Of a stretch of DNA of 46,076 nt, positions 38,969-45,881 are shown piece after piece; position 1 is the stretch's first letter, and every line of letters starts with the position of its first letter. Origin of the DNA: Deltaproteobacteria bacterium (GTDB taxonomy: Bacteria > Desulfobacterota > Desulfuromonadia > Geobacterales > Geobacteraceae); assembly GCA_021847245.1 (NCBI GenBank), contig JAJZUC010000014.1:1-46076 (forward strand), read 5' to 3'. Position numbers and translations under genes: made by a program. The notes under the pieces were generated by a model, which worked only from the letters and a program-made list of their open reading frames with translations, had not been told where the DNA came from and did not search any database.

Positions 38969-40171
38969 ATGAAAAGACTGCTGCTGATCGTTGTACTGCT
39001 GTCCCACACCTTGGTGCTTGCGGCCGTTGCCGCCGACTGGAACAAGCCGACCCTCACCGATACCTACACCAGCTTTCTTACCTACCTTAACGCCAAGATC
39101 ACCGATTCGGCCTTGTGGCTCGACAGCGGTTCCACCGTCCCTACCAACCTGCCGACAGGGAGCAAACGCTGGAACGCCAGCACCAACAAGTTCGAGAAGT
39201 GGACCGGATCCGCCTGGAGTGATCTCGCCGCGAACAACACTTACGGAATCAGCATCAGCGGCAATGCGGCAACCGCCACTACGGCCACTAACGCCACCAA
39301 GCTCAACAACTGGACGTGGTACTGGAGCGGGCAGCCCGGTCAGCCGTCCTGGGTATGGGGCGGTTCGGACGGCACGAATATGTATGTCTATAACCCGAGC
39401 AACTTCTCTGTGGCCGTAGCAACCAACGCGGGTAATGCCGACACCCTCGACGGACAGCACGGCAGTTACTATCAGCCAGCCAGCACTGCCATCACCACCA
39501 GCAACATCGGCAGCCAGAGCGTGAGTTATGCGACCAACGCCGGACAGCTTAACGGTCAGGCTGCCAGCTATTACCAACCGGCCAGCACTGCCATCACCAC
39601 CAGCAACATCAGCAGCCAGAGCGTGAGTTATGCGACCAGCGCAGGCAATGCCGACACCGTTGACGGCAAGCATGCGAGCACTACCCCGGGGAACGGGGTG
39701 ATTCCGGTCGGCGATATATATGGCCGAATTGCATGGGGAGCTAAACCAGCGGTAAAGATTTCTGGCGGTGTCAACGCGGGCGGTTCGTACTTGGTAACTT
39801 TGACAACTGGAGTTGCCGGCACAATCCCGATCAACAGCATATCGTGGGACGCCGATAATATGATGGGGACAAACTGGATCATTGGCCGGTGGACGATGCC
39901 GGGGGGCTCAAAGGCGCGGCTCTCAGCTCACATCGTCTTTTCCTCTAACGCGACCGGTGTGAGACAGGTGTTAATAAAAAAGAACGGGGCTGCGTTTCTG
40001 AGCAAAACTGTTGCCGCCGTTAACGGCTACAACACTGCCGTGGAGGTTATTACTCCAATTTTACCTGTTTCTTCTGGAGATTATTTTGACGTGCAGGCTA
40101 TGCAGACGTCAGGCGGTAATCTGACGTTGGTCCCCAACGAAACTATGGCGGTAATGGAGTTGCTGGAATGA
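38969..40171 (+). CDS. Tail fibre protein with signal-peptide-like start
   Basis: 400 residues: an N-terminal hydrophobic stretch like a Sec signal (KRLLLIVVLLSHTLVLAAVA), a repeat-rich middle with SGNAATATTATNATKL, NADTLDGQHGSYYQ and two near-identical 34-residue repeats (see 39479-39640), and a beta-rich end (VEVITPILPVSSGDYFDVQA). NADTLDG-type repeats are typical of phage tail fibres. The signal peptide is odd for a virion fibre and may be a false match or a sign of export. Confidence 0.75.
   Translation: MKRLLLIVVLLSHTLVLAAVAADWNKPTLTDTYTSFLTYLNAKITDSALWLDSGSTVPTNLPTGSKRWNASTNKFEKWTGSAWSDLAANNTYGISISGNAATATTATNATKLNNWTWYWSGQPGQPSWVWGGSDGTNMYVYNPSNFSVAVATNAGNADTLDGQHGSYYQPASTAITTSNIGSQSVSYATNAGQLNGQAASYYQPASTAITTSNISSQSVSYATSAGNADTVDGKHASTTPGNGVIPVGDIYGRIAWGAKPAVKISGGVNAGGSYLVTLTTGVAGTIPINSISWDADNMMGTNWIIGRWTMPGGSKARLSAHIVFSSNATGVRQVLIKKNGAAFLSKTVAAVNGYNTAVEVITPILPVSSGDYFDVQAMQTSGGNLTLVPNETMAVMELLE
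39479..39640 (+). repeat. Tandem repeat inside the tail fibre gene
   Basis: A stretch of about 60 bp starting GCCAGCACTGCC at 39479 recurs at 39581, 102 bp (34 codons) later, with about two mismatches. It encodes PASTAITTSNIGSQSVSYAT and nearly the same again. Such repeats let fibre genes lengthen or shorten by recombination. Confidence 0.75.
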
Positions 40172-40590
40172 GACCAGTCATGGGGGTTCTGATTATGAGG
40201 AAATGGGGGATTTGGGCTGCGATCCTGTTGTGTCTGGCTACGGACAGTCACGCTGGGGAATTGATATTCGGTGCCGGGCCGCTTGTCGATACCAACGTTG
40301 CGGCCTCTGCCTACGGCGGTCGCGCGCGGTTCGTTTTCGATGTACAAGCGCGTAATAATTACGGTCGAGTGGCTCCGTATTTTGGGATCGAGACCCTTTT
40401 CGGAGATCATGCCGGTAACGGAATATTCAACCCAGTTGCGGCAAAATGGACGGTAGGGGTCCGCATTCGTCTGCTCGACACCCTCTATGTCGTGGCAGAA
40501 CACTACAGTCGACACGCGATCGACGGTTGGCGTGACACGGAAAAGTTCACCTCACTCAAACTCGAGCATCGTTTTACCTGGGGGCCATAA
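40168..40590 (+). CDS. Small outer-membrane-type protein after the tail fibre
   Basis: 140 residues, overlapping the tail fibre stop by 4 bases. A Sec signal (about residues 10-30, MRKWGIWAAILLCLATDSHA) is followed by alternating strands (ELIFGAGPLVDTNVAASAYG, ARNNYGRVAPYFGIETLFGD) ending in aromatic FTWGP, like a small outer-membrane barrel or lipid A-modifying protein. Start at 40168 is supported by TGGAG upstream, but ATG 40195 would start right at the signal peptide. Could alter the host surface to block superinfection; untested. Confidence 0.6.
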   Translation: MRPVMGVLIMRKWGIWAAILLCLATDSHAGELIFGAGPLVDTNVAASAYGGRARFVFDVQARNNYGRVAPYFGIETLFGDHAGNGIFNPVAAKWTVGVRIRLLDTLYVVAEHYSRHAIDGWRDTEKFTSLKLEHRFTWGP

Positions 40591-40614
40591 GGACTGCCGG
40601 GGAAAAAAGAGGAA

Positions 40615-40648
40615 GCGGCCGGAGCATGCTGGAACATGCCCCGGCCGC
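40615..40648. repeat. Large GC hairpin before the methyltransferase
   Basis: GCGGCCGG (40615-40622) pairs with CCGGCCGC (40641-40648), with an inner GCATG/CATGC pair (40624-40628 and 40635-40639) around a 6-base loop. It probably ends or attenuates late transcription; no T-run follows. Confidence 0.55.
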
Positions 40649-40716
40649 CCAACACACTGACCATACCAGTGAGCCAGGCCTAGGCTTCCCGCCACGTCGA
40701 CGCGGCGGCTTGAGTC

Positions 40717-40735
40717 TATCAAGCCACACTTGATA
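40717..40735. repeat. Inverted repeat just before the Dam-like gene
   Basis: TATCAAG (40717-40723) and CTTGATA (40729-40735) form a perfect 7-bp dyad with a CCACA loop, 18 bases before the ATG of the methyltransferase. It may be an operator. In Mu the mom methyl-type gene is under several layers of control, so a binding site here is reasonable. Confidence 0.45.
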
Positions 40736-40753
40736 AATCAAGGAGGGCTCACG

Positions 40754-41518
40754 ATGAATCATTCCCCGATCATTCCCTGGATCGGCGGCAAGCGCCGCCT
40801 CGCCAAACACATTCTCCCTTTGTTTCCTGAGCACTCCTGCTATGTCGAGCCGTTCAGCGGCGCAGCTGCCATGTTCTTCCTGAAACCGCCGTCCGATGTC
40901 GAGGTCCTCAACGACTGCAACGACGATCTCATTACCCTTTATCGCGTTCTCCAGCATCACCTCGAAGAGTTCGTGCGCCACTTCAAATGGTCGCTGGTCT
41001 CGCGCCGGATGTTCGAATGGCTGAAGAGAACCCCGCCGGAAACCCTTACCGACATCCAGCGCGCTGCAAGGTTCTACTATCTCCAGAAGCTCTCGTTTGG
41101 GGGCAAAGTTAGCAGCCGCACCTTTGGCATTGCAGCCACCAGCGCACCACGACTGAACCTGCTCCGCATCGAGGAGGATCTGAGCCAAGCACACCTGAGA
41201 CTCGCTCGAGCATATATTGAACACTTAGACTGGCGAACCTGCGTCGAAAAATACGACCGCACAGCGACACTATTCTTTATGGACCCACCATACTGGGAGA
41301 CAGAAGGATACGGCGTAGAATTCGGCCTGGAACGTTACCACGAACTTGCCGAGGTCATGGGAAGGATGAAAGGCAAGGCAATTCTGACTATAAATGATCA
41401 TCCGACCATGCAGGAGATATTCGGAGGATTCAGGGTGGAAATTGTGAAGATCAACTACACCGTCGGAGGGGTAGGAAAAGGTCAAGGTCGACAGGAAATG
41501 ACCGTGAGAAACTGGTAG
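40754..41518 (+). CDS. D12-class adenine-N6 DNA methyltransferase (Dam-like)
   Basis: The 254-residue enzyme has the motifs of Dam-type methylases: WIGGKRR near the N-terminus (SAM binding, motif X), VEPFSGAAAMFF (motif I) and DPPY at 177-180 (catalytic motif IV). It would transfer a methyl group to N6 of adenine; the target site is unknown but GATC is common. AAGGAGGG precedes ATG 40754. Lying at the right end, it takes the place of Mu mom, which protects phage DNA from host restriction. Confidence 0.9.
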   Translation: MNHSPIIPWIGGKRRLAKHILPLFPEHSCYVEPFSGAAAMFFLKPPSDVEVLNDCNDDLITLYRVLQHHLEEFVRHFKWSLVSRRMFEWLKRTPPETLTDIQRAARFYYLQKLSFGGKVSSRTFGIAATSAPRLNLLRIEEDLSQAHLRLARAYIEHLDWRTCVEKYDRTATLFFMDPPYWETEGYGVEFGLERYHELAEVMGRMKGKAILTINDHPTMQEIFGGFRVEIVKINYTVGGVGKGQGRQEMTVRNW

Positions 41519-41659
41519 TTGTTAAAACAAAATTGAAACCATCAAGCGTTTTTGCGCGGCGAGTTATGACATTTTTTCGGGCTGAGTTATGACAGCGGGT
41601 TTCATTTTCACTAAGGTATTGACAAACCGCATCAAACACTGCATAAGCTGAAATCGACA
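41519..41659. repeat. Right-end transposase-binding sites (candidate)
   Basis: On the minus strand, TGTC sites start at 41659 (TGTCGATT), 41624 (TGTCAATA), 41594 (TGTCATAA) and 41571 (TGTCATAA), with steps of 35, 30 and 23 bases. The two inner ones are identical and 23 bp apart, as at the left end but inverted. The terminal site also resembles the left terminus (TGTCGA). These are the likely right-end sites for the transposase. An end at 41604 cannot be excluded. No 5-bp duplication could be tested. Confidence 0.6.
41619..41647 (+). promoter_or_regulatory. Outward sigma-70-type promoter at the phage right end
   Basis: TTGACA (41619-41624, perfect -35) and CATAAG (41642-41647, 4 of 6 in the -10 box) are 17 bases apart, so transcription would begin near 41654 and read into the riboswitch. 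If the phage end is at 41659 the promoter is phage-encoded. If the end is further left it is the host's own promoter. Confidence 0.6.
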
Positions 41660-41673
41660 TACGAAAACATCTT

Positions 41674-41785
41674 CTCCGAGCCGTCACACCTAAAAGGCAT
41701 CAGCCTCACGGTGAACGGCCAACGGGCTTCGCGGGAAACGGCGTCGCCTCCCTTTTGGAAAGGAGAACGCTTTATACGCCTGCGT
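41674..41785 (+). promoter_or_regulatory. Molybdenum/tungsten cofactor-type riboswitch (Moco-like)
   Basis: A highly structured leader runs from CTCCGAGCCG through CTCACGGTGAACGGCC, GGGAAACGGCGTCGCCTCCC and GGAAAGGAG. These blocks match my recollection of the Moco RNA motif, which senses molybdenum (or, in a variant, tungsten) cofactor and controls transport and cofactor genes. A strong terminator follows at 41793. The genes downstream (TupABC, MoeA, MoaE-like) fit exactly. Confirmation needs a covariance-model search. Confidence 0.65.
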
Positions 41786-41792
41786 GGGTATG

Positions 41793-41827
41793 GGGCCTCT
41801 TTCCATTTTGGGAAGAGGCCCTTTTGT
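41793..41827 (+). terminator. Intrinsic terminator after the riboswitch
   Basis: GGGCCTCTTTCC (41793-41804) pairs with GGGAAGAGGCCC (41810-41821), one G-T pair, followed by TTTTGTT. This is a clear transcription terminator that the riboswitch could control. A further stem, CGACCG (41834-41839) and CGGTCG (41864-41869), lies before the porin gene. Confidence 0.75.
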
Positions 41828-41913
41828 TATCAGCGACCGTCGGCAGGCGGCTTGCCATGCCGGCGGTCGTTTCGGTGAGGTTCTCATCGTTATCTACCCA
41901 TCAGGAGGAAGAC

Positions 41914-43161
41914 GTGAACAGAAAGAAGATTGCAGCAGTACCGGCCGTTCTCGCCGCCCTTGCCGTCTGCGGCAGCGCGGAGGCCAAGACCCTGGAGGAT
42001 ATCCTCAAGGAGAAGGGTGTCATCACCGAAGCCGACTACAAGGAAGTGACCAAGAGCAAACCGTTCGACTACAAGCTCGGCAACGGCTTCACCCTCACCT
42101 CGCCGGACGAGAAGTTCCAGCTCACTCTCGGCGGCCGGCTCCAGACCCGCTACACCTTCACCGACCTGGAAGAGAACAGCGCCACGAAACCCGACACGAG
42201 CAAGTGGGAGGCAAGGCGGGTAAAGTTCTGGCTGAAGGGTCACGCCTACACCAAGGACCTGACCTACCTGTACCAGGTGGATTTCGCCCAAAGCGGCTCC
42301 TCCAAGATGCTCGACTATGCCTATCTGAACTACCGGTTCATCGACGAGGTTCAACTCCTTGCCGGCCAGGCCAAGGTCCCCTTCGGCCGCCAGTGGCTGA
42401 ACGTCTCCGGGTACCAGCAGTTCGTCGACCGCTCCACCGCATCCGACATGTTCCAACCGGGCTACGACGTGGGGGCGAAGCTCGGCGGTGACATCATGAA
42501 GGGGCTCGCCACCTATGAGTTCGGCGTCTACGGCGGCGCCGGCAAGAGCACCGTCCGCAGCTCCAACGACAACGCCATCGCCGCCCGGGCCACCATCAAC
42601 CCCTTCGGCAAGATGGCCTACTCCGAGAGCGACCTGGACAACAGCCCGAAACCGCTCCTCTCCGTCGGCGCCAACTACTACCGGAACACCCTGAACAAGA
42701 CGGGCGCCACCACCCTCGAATCAAACAACATCACCCTGGCGGGGACCAGCGGCTGGCTCGGCAAGGGGCTTAGCACCTTCGCCACCACCGAGAAGATCGA
42801 CGTCAACACCTGGGGCGTGGATGCCGCCTTCAAGTGGCTCGGCGCCTCGGCCCAGGCCGAATACCTCGTGGGTCAGGCCGACGGCCAGAGCAGCAGCAAC
42901 ACCCTGCGGGCCCACGGCTTCTACGCCCAGGCGGGCTACTGCATCATCCCGAAGACCCTGGAGGTGGCGTTCCGCTACTCCTACGTCGACCCCAACCGCG
43001 ACAAGGCCAACGATCTCATCACCGACACCCAGGGGGCGGTTTCGTACTACTTCAGCAAGCACAACCTGAAGCTCCAGGCCGACGTCACCAACACCCACGA
43101 CCAGTCGAAGGGGAAGACCGACGACAAGCAGTACCGGCTCCAGGCACAGATCATCTTCTAG
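41914..43161 (+). CDS. Phosphate-selective-porin-type outer membrane protein
   Basis: 415 residues from GTG 41914 with AGGAGG upstream; an open frame extends further left but the signal peptide starts here. A signal peptide (residues 1-24, AVPAVLAALAVCGSAEA) is followed by the OprO/P-like start (FKLG-type: FDYKLGNGFTLTSPDEKFQL) and alternating strands of a trimeric 16-strand porin ending in aromatic ..QAQIIF. It may let oxyanions such as tungstate or molybdate into the periplasm, in keeping with the riboswitch and the transporter downstream; this substrate is inferred. Confidence 0.85.
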   Translation: MNRKKIAAVPAVLAALAVCGSAEAKTLEDILKEKGVITEADYKEVTKSKPFDYKLGNGFTLTSPDEKFQLTLGGRLQTRYTFTDLEENSATKPDTSKWEARRVKFWLKGHAYTKDLTYLYQVDFAQSGSSKMLDYAYLNYRFIDEVQLLAGQAKVPFGRQWLNVSGYQQFVDRSTASDMFQPGYDVGAKLGGDIMKGLATYEFGVYGGAGKSTVRSSNDNAIAARATINPFGKMAYSESDLDNSPKPLLSVGANYYRNTLNKTGATTLESNNITLAGTSGWLGKGLSTFATTEKIDVNTWGVDAAFKWLGASAQAEYLVGQADGQSSSNTLRAHGFYAQAGYCIIPKTLEVAFRYSYVDPNRDKANDLITDTQGAVSYYFSKHNLKLQADVTNTHDQSKGKTDDKQYRLQAQIIF

Positions 43162-43170
43162 GCGCCCGCC

Positions 43171-43200
43171 GCCGCGGAGAAGGTTATGCCTCTCCGCGGC
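43171..43200 (+). repeat. Strong stem-loop between porin and MoaE-like genes
   Basis: GCCGCGGAGA (43171-43180) pairs perfectly with TCTCCGCGGC (43191-43200) around a 10-base loop, with no T-run. It likely stabilises or partly ends the porin mRNA. Confidence 0.5.
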
Positions 43201-43221
43201 ACGCCGTGCCGGCCAGGGAGC

Positions 43222-43249
43222 TTCACGAAACGACAAACAGTGGTATAGT
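43222..43249 (+). promoter_or_regulatory. Candidate promoter for the MoaE-like/tup genes
   Basis: TATAGT (43244-43249) is a good -10 box. TTCACG (43222-43227) 16 bases upstream gives a weak -35. It lies 16 bases before the MoaE-like start and may let the tup genes be expressed apart from the riboswitch. Confidence 0.45.
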
Positions 43250-43264
43250 ACGGGAGACAACGCC

Positions 43265-43642
43265 ATGGTCCACGTAACACCTACCCCCATCAATCCGTCG
43301 GAGCTCTACGAAGCCATCGCAAAGAACAGTTCCGGGTCGGTGGTGTTTCATTACGCCGTGGTCAAGGAAGCGAACGGCGACCGGCCGACCACCTGCATCG
43401 ACTACCAGGCCAGCGGCGACACCGAGGGGGAGCTGGCGGCAATCGCCGCCGAGCTGCAGGAGAAGTGGACCCTTGAGGACGTTCTCCTGGTCCGGCGGAC
43501 CGGCCGGCTCCGGGTGGGGGACATCATCTCCCTGGTGGCGACCAGTTCCCCCAACAGCTCCGACGCCTTCGAGGCGTGCCAGCACGGCATCGCCCGCCTG
43601 AAGAAGATGACGACGATCAAAAAAGACGAACAGCGCGGATAA
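43265..43642 (+). CDS. MoaE-like molybdopterin synthase large-subunit homologue
   Basis: 125 residues that follow the MoaE outline: strand-helix start, the central SGDTEGELAAIAAELQEKW then LRVGDIISLVATSSPNSSDA and FEACQHGIARLKKMTTIKK. MoaE with MoaD adds sulfur to precursor Z. The usual FxGxVR box is replaced by VVFHYAVVKEANG and the HRxG box by VRRTGRL, so catalysis may be altered. The gene lies between porin and TupA, and co-location with moeA supports a cofactor role. Confidence 0.7.
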   Translation: MVHVTPTPINPSELYEAIAKNSSGSVVFHYAVVKEANGDRPTTCIDYQASGDTEGELAAIAAELQEKWTLEDVLLVRRTGRLRVGDIISLVATSSPNSSDAFEACQHGIARLKKMTTIKKDEQRG

Positions 43643-43665
43643 GAAGATCAAAAAACGGAGGCATT

Positions 43666-44475
43666 ATGAAATCGTTACGCGGCATATTCCTTGCCCTCAT
43701 CGCCCTTGTGCTCCTCTGCAGCGCGGCCTCGGCCGAAGAACGGCTCAAGATGTCCACCACCACCTCCACCCAGGACTCGGGGCTCCTGAGGGTTCTCCTC
43801 CCCCCGTTCGAGCAGAAGTATCACTGCAAGGTCGACGTGATCGCCGTCGGCACCGGCCAGGCCCTGAAGATCGGCGAGGCGGGGGACGTGGACGTGGTCT
43901 TCGTCCACGCCCGCAAACTGGAGGATAAGTTCGTGGCCAACGGCTTCGGGGTGAACCGCCGGGACGTCATGTACAACGACTTCGTCATCATCGGCCCGAA
44001 GAGCGACCCGGCCGGCATCGCCCGCGCGAAGACCGCGGCCGAGGCGCTGACGATGATTGCCGCCAGGGGGGCCACCTTCATCTCCCGGGGTGACAAGTCG
44101 GGGACCCACGTGAAGGAGAAGGAGCTGTGGCAGGCCGCCGGCATCGAGCCGAAGGGAAGCTGGTACATCGAGGCGGGCCAGGGAATGGGACCGGTCATCA
44201 CCATGGCGACCGAGCGCCAGGCGTACACGCTCACCGACCGCGGGACCTACAACGCCTACAAGGGGAAGAAGACCGACCTGGTGATCAACTTCCAGGGAGA
44301 GAAGGGGCTTTTCAACGCCTACGGGGTGATCGCCGTGAACCCGAAGAAGTTTCCCCACGTGAAGTATGACCTGGCCATGAAATTCATCGACTACGTCACC
44401 GGCCCCGAGGGACAGAAGATCATCGCCGGTTACAAGGCCCACGGCGAGCCGGTCTTCTTCATCTACAAGAAATAG
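43666..44475 (+). CDS. tupA: Tungstate ABC transporter substrate-binding protein
   Basis: 269 residues with a Sec signal peptide (1-23) and the TupA signature TTTSTQDSGLL (31-41), which binds the oxyanion through serine/threonine residues. The rest (VDVIAVGTGQALKIGEAGDV, GDVDVVFVHAR, SRGDKSGTHVKEK) follows the TupA/WtpA-like family. It collects tungstate with very high affinity in the periplasm and gives it to TupB. A GGAGG site precedes the start; TupB follows in 9 bases. Confidence 0.9.
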   Translation: MKSLRGIFLALIALVLLCSAASAEERLKMSTTTSTQDSGLLRVLLPPFEQKYHCKVDVIAVGTGQALKIGEAGDVDVVFVHARKLEDKFVANGFGVNRRDVMYNDFVIIGPKSDPAGIARAKTAAEALTMIAARGATFISRGDKSGTHVKEKELWQAAGIEPKGSWYIEAGQGMGPVITMATERQAYTLTDRGTYNAYKGKKTDLVINFQGEKGLFNAYGVIAVNPKKFPHVKYDLAMKFIDYVTGPEGQKIIAGYKAHGEPVFFIYKK

Positions 44476-44484
44476 GAATCGCGG

Positions 44485-45171
44485 ATGGGGTTTCTCGCCG
44501 ATACGTTCCGCACCGCCCTCGACCTTATTGCCTCCTTCGACCCGGATGTGGTCAATGCCGTTTCGACATCGCTGGGGGTCGCCCTCTGGTCGATCCTCTT
44601 CGCCACCCTGGCCGGCGTGCCGGCCGGGGTGGCCGTGGCGGTCACCGAATTCACCGGAAAGCGCGCGGTGATCACCCTTCTCAACACCCTCATGGCGCTG
44701 CCGACGGTGGTGGTGGGGCTGGCGGTCTACGGCATCATCAGCCGCCAGGGTCCCCTCGGGGAACTGGGGCTCCTCTTCACCCCCAAGGCGATGGTCGTCG
44801 GTCAGACCATCCTCGCCATCCCGATTGTGGCCAACTACACCCTGGGGACCGTCAAGGGGGCCGACCCCCGCATCGTCCCGACCGCCCTCACCCTGGGGGC
44901 GGGTCCCTTCCAGAGCATCCGCCAGCTGGTGCAGGAGCTCCGCTTCGGGATCATGGCCGCGGTCATCGCCGGCTTCGGCCGGGTGGTGGCCGAGGTAGGG
45001 GTGGCGATGATGCTGGGCGGCAACATCCGCGGCTACACCCGGACCATGACCACCGCCATCGCCATGGAGACCGGGAAGGGCGAATTCGCCCTGGGGCTGG
45101 CCCTGGGGCTCATCCTGATGGGGGTGGCGCTCCTGGTGAACCTCTTTCTCAACATCCTTCAGCAGAGGTAA
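44485..45171 (+). CDS. tupB: Tungstate ABC transporter permease
   Basis: 228 residues with about five or six membrane segments (SILFATLAGVPAGVAVAVTE, FLADTFRTALD start, LIGLALYGIISRQGPLGELG-like) and the permease loop EAA-type GADPRIVPTALTLGAGPFQS. It forms the channel through the inner membrane. It lies between TupA (9 bases before) and TupC (6 bases after), with the whole set transcribed together. Confidence 0.9.
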   Translation: MGFLADTFRTALDLIASFDPDVVNAVSTSLGVALWSILFATLAGVPAGVAVAVTEFTGKRAVITLLNTLMALPTVVVGLAVYGIISRQGPLGELGLLFTPKAMVVGQTILAIPIVANYTLGTVKGADPRIVPTALTLGAGPFQSIRQLVQELRFGIMAAVIAGFGRVVAEVGVAMMLGGNIRGYTRTMTTAIAMETGKGEFALGLALGLILMGVALLVNLFLNILQQR

Positions 45172-45177
45172 GCCGCC

Positions 45178-45828
45178 GTGAACGAGCTCTACCACCTGGC
45201 ATCAATCCGGAAATGCTACGGCGAGCGGACGGTCCTCGTCATCGACGACCTTGCGCTCGCCGCCGGAAACCTCTACACTCTTACCGGGGCCAACGGTTCG
45301 GGGAAGACCACCCTCCTCACCCTCCTCGCCTTCCTCGCCCCCCCCTCATCGGGGGAACTCCGCTACGGCGGGGAGCCGGTCCGCTGGACCAACGCCGCCC
45401 TTCTCTCCCTGCGCCGGCAGGTGACGCTGCTGCACCAGTCGCCGTACCTCTTCAACGGCAGCGTCTTTGCCAACGTCGCCTTCGGCCTGAAGATGCGGGG
45501 GATCAGGGGAGAGGAGAAACGGCGCCGGGTGGAGCGCTCCCTGGAACAGGTGGGGCTGCCGGGGTTCGGCCATCGCCGCGCCCGGGAGCTCTCCGGCGGC
45601 GAGTCCCAGCGGGTCGCCATGGCCCGCGCCCTGGTCCTGGAACCGAAGGTGCTCCTCCTCGACGAGCCCCTCGCCAACGTCGACCGGGCGACCTGCGAGC
45701 ACCTCGAACAGGTCATCGTCTCGCTCCCCGGCAACGGGACCACGGTCATCATGACCACCCACGACCCGGAGCAGCCCCACCGGCTCGGGGGGGAGCAGAT
45801 CCGCCTGGTCGCCGGGAAACTTGCCTGA
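45178..45828 (+). CDS. tupC: Tungstate ABC transporter ATP-binding protein
   Basis: 216 residues from a GTG start. Walker A GANGSGKT (37-44), signature LSGGESQRVAMARAL (about residues 138-152) and Walker B VLLLDEPLANVD (about 159-170) with a switch histidine further on (TTHDPEQ). It powers import of tungstate through TupB. Short length with no regulatory tail is usual for TupC. Confidence 0.92.
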   Translation: MNELYHLASIRKCYGERTVLVIDDLALAAGNLYTLTGANGSGKTTLLTLLAFLAPPSSGELRYGGEPVRWTNAALLSLRRQVTLLHQSPYLFNGSVFANVAFGLKMRGIRGEEKRRRVERSLEQVGLPGFGHRRARELSGGESQRVAMARALVLEPKVLLLDEPLANVDRATCEHLEQVIVSLPGNGTTVIMTTHDPEQPHRLGGEQIRLVAGKLA

Positions 45829-45881
45829 CCGGCCGGTTCGCCGGCCACCGCAACAATCACCGACAAAGGAGTCCGCAAGCC

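Larger units (their letters stand above)
1..41659. mobile_element. Transposable (Mu-type) siphovirus prophage
   Basis: A continuous phage gene set runs from a repressor region through DDE transposase, MuB-like ATPase, gp16-like and Gam-like proteins, lysis genes, terminase, portal, capsid, tail and a DNA methyltransferase. This is the gene order of transposable phages. No sheath or baseplate genes are seen and the tail-tip genes resemble lambda L, K and I/J, so a non-contractile tail is inferred. The right end is placed at 41659 because the bottom strand there begins TGTCGA, and window position 1 begins GTCGAA, as if the left end were one base outside the window. No target-site duplication can be checked because the left flank is missing. 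An alternative right end near 41604 cannot be excluded. Confidence 0.85.

Noticed and set aside
103-41609. Prophage ends at 108 and 41604, where TGAA lies 10 bases before TGTCATAA at both ends
   Set aside because: The geometry is equal at both ends, but the flanking 5-mers (GGGAT and TTTTC) do not match as a target duplication. The TGTCGA termini fit the site arrays better. Kept as an alternative only.
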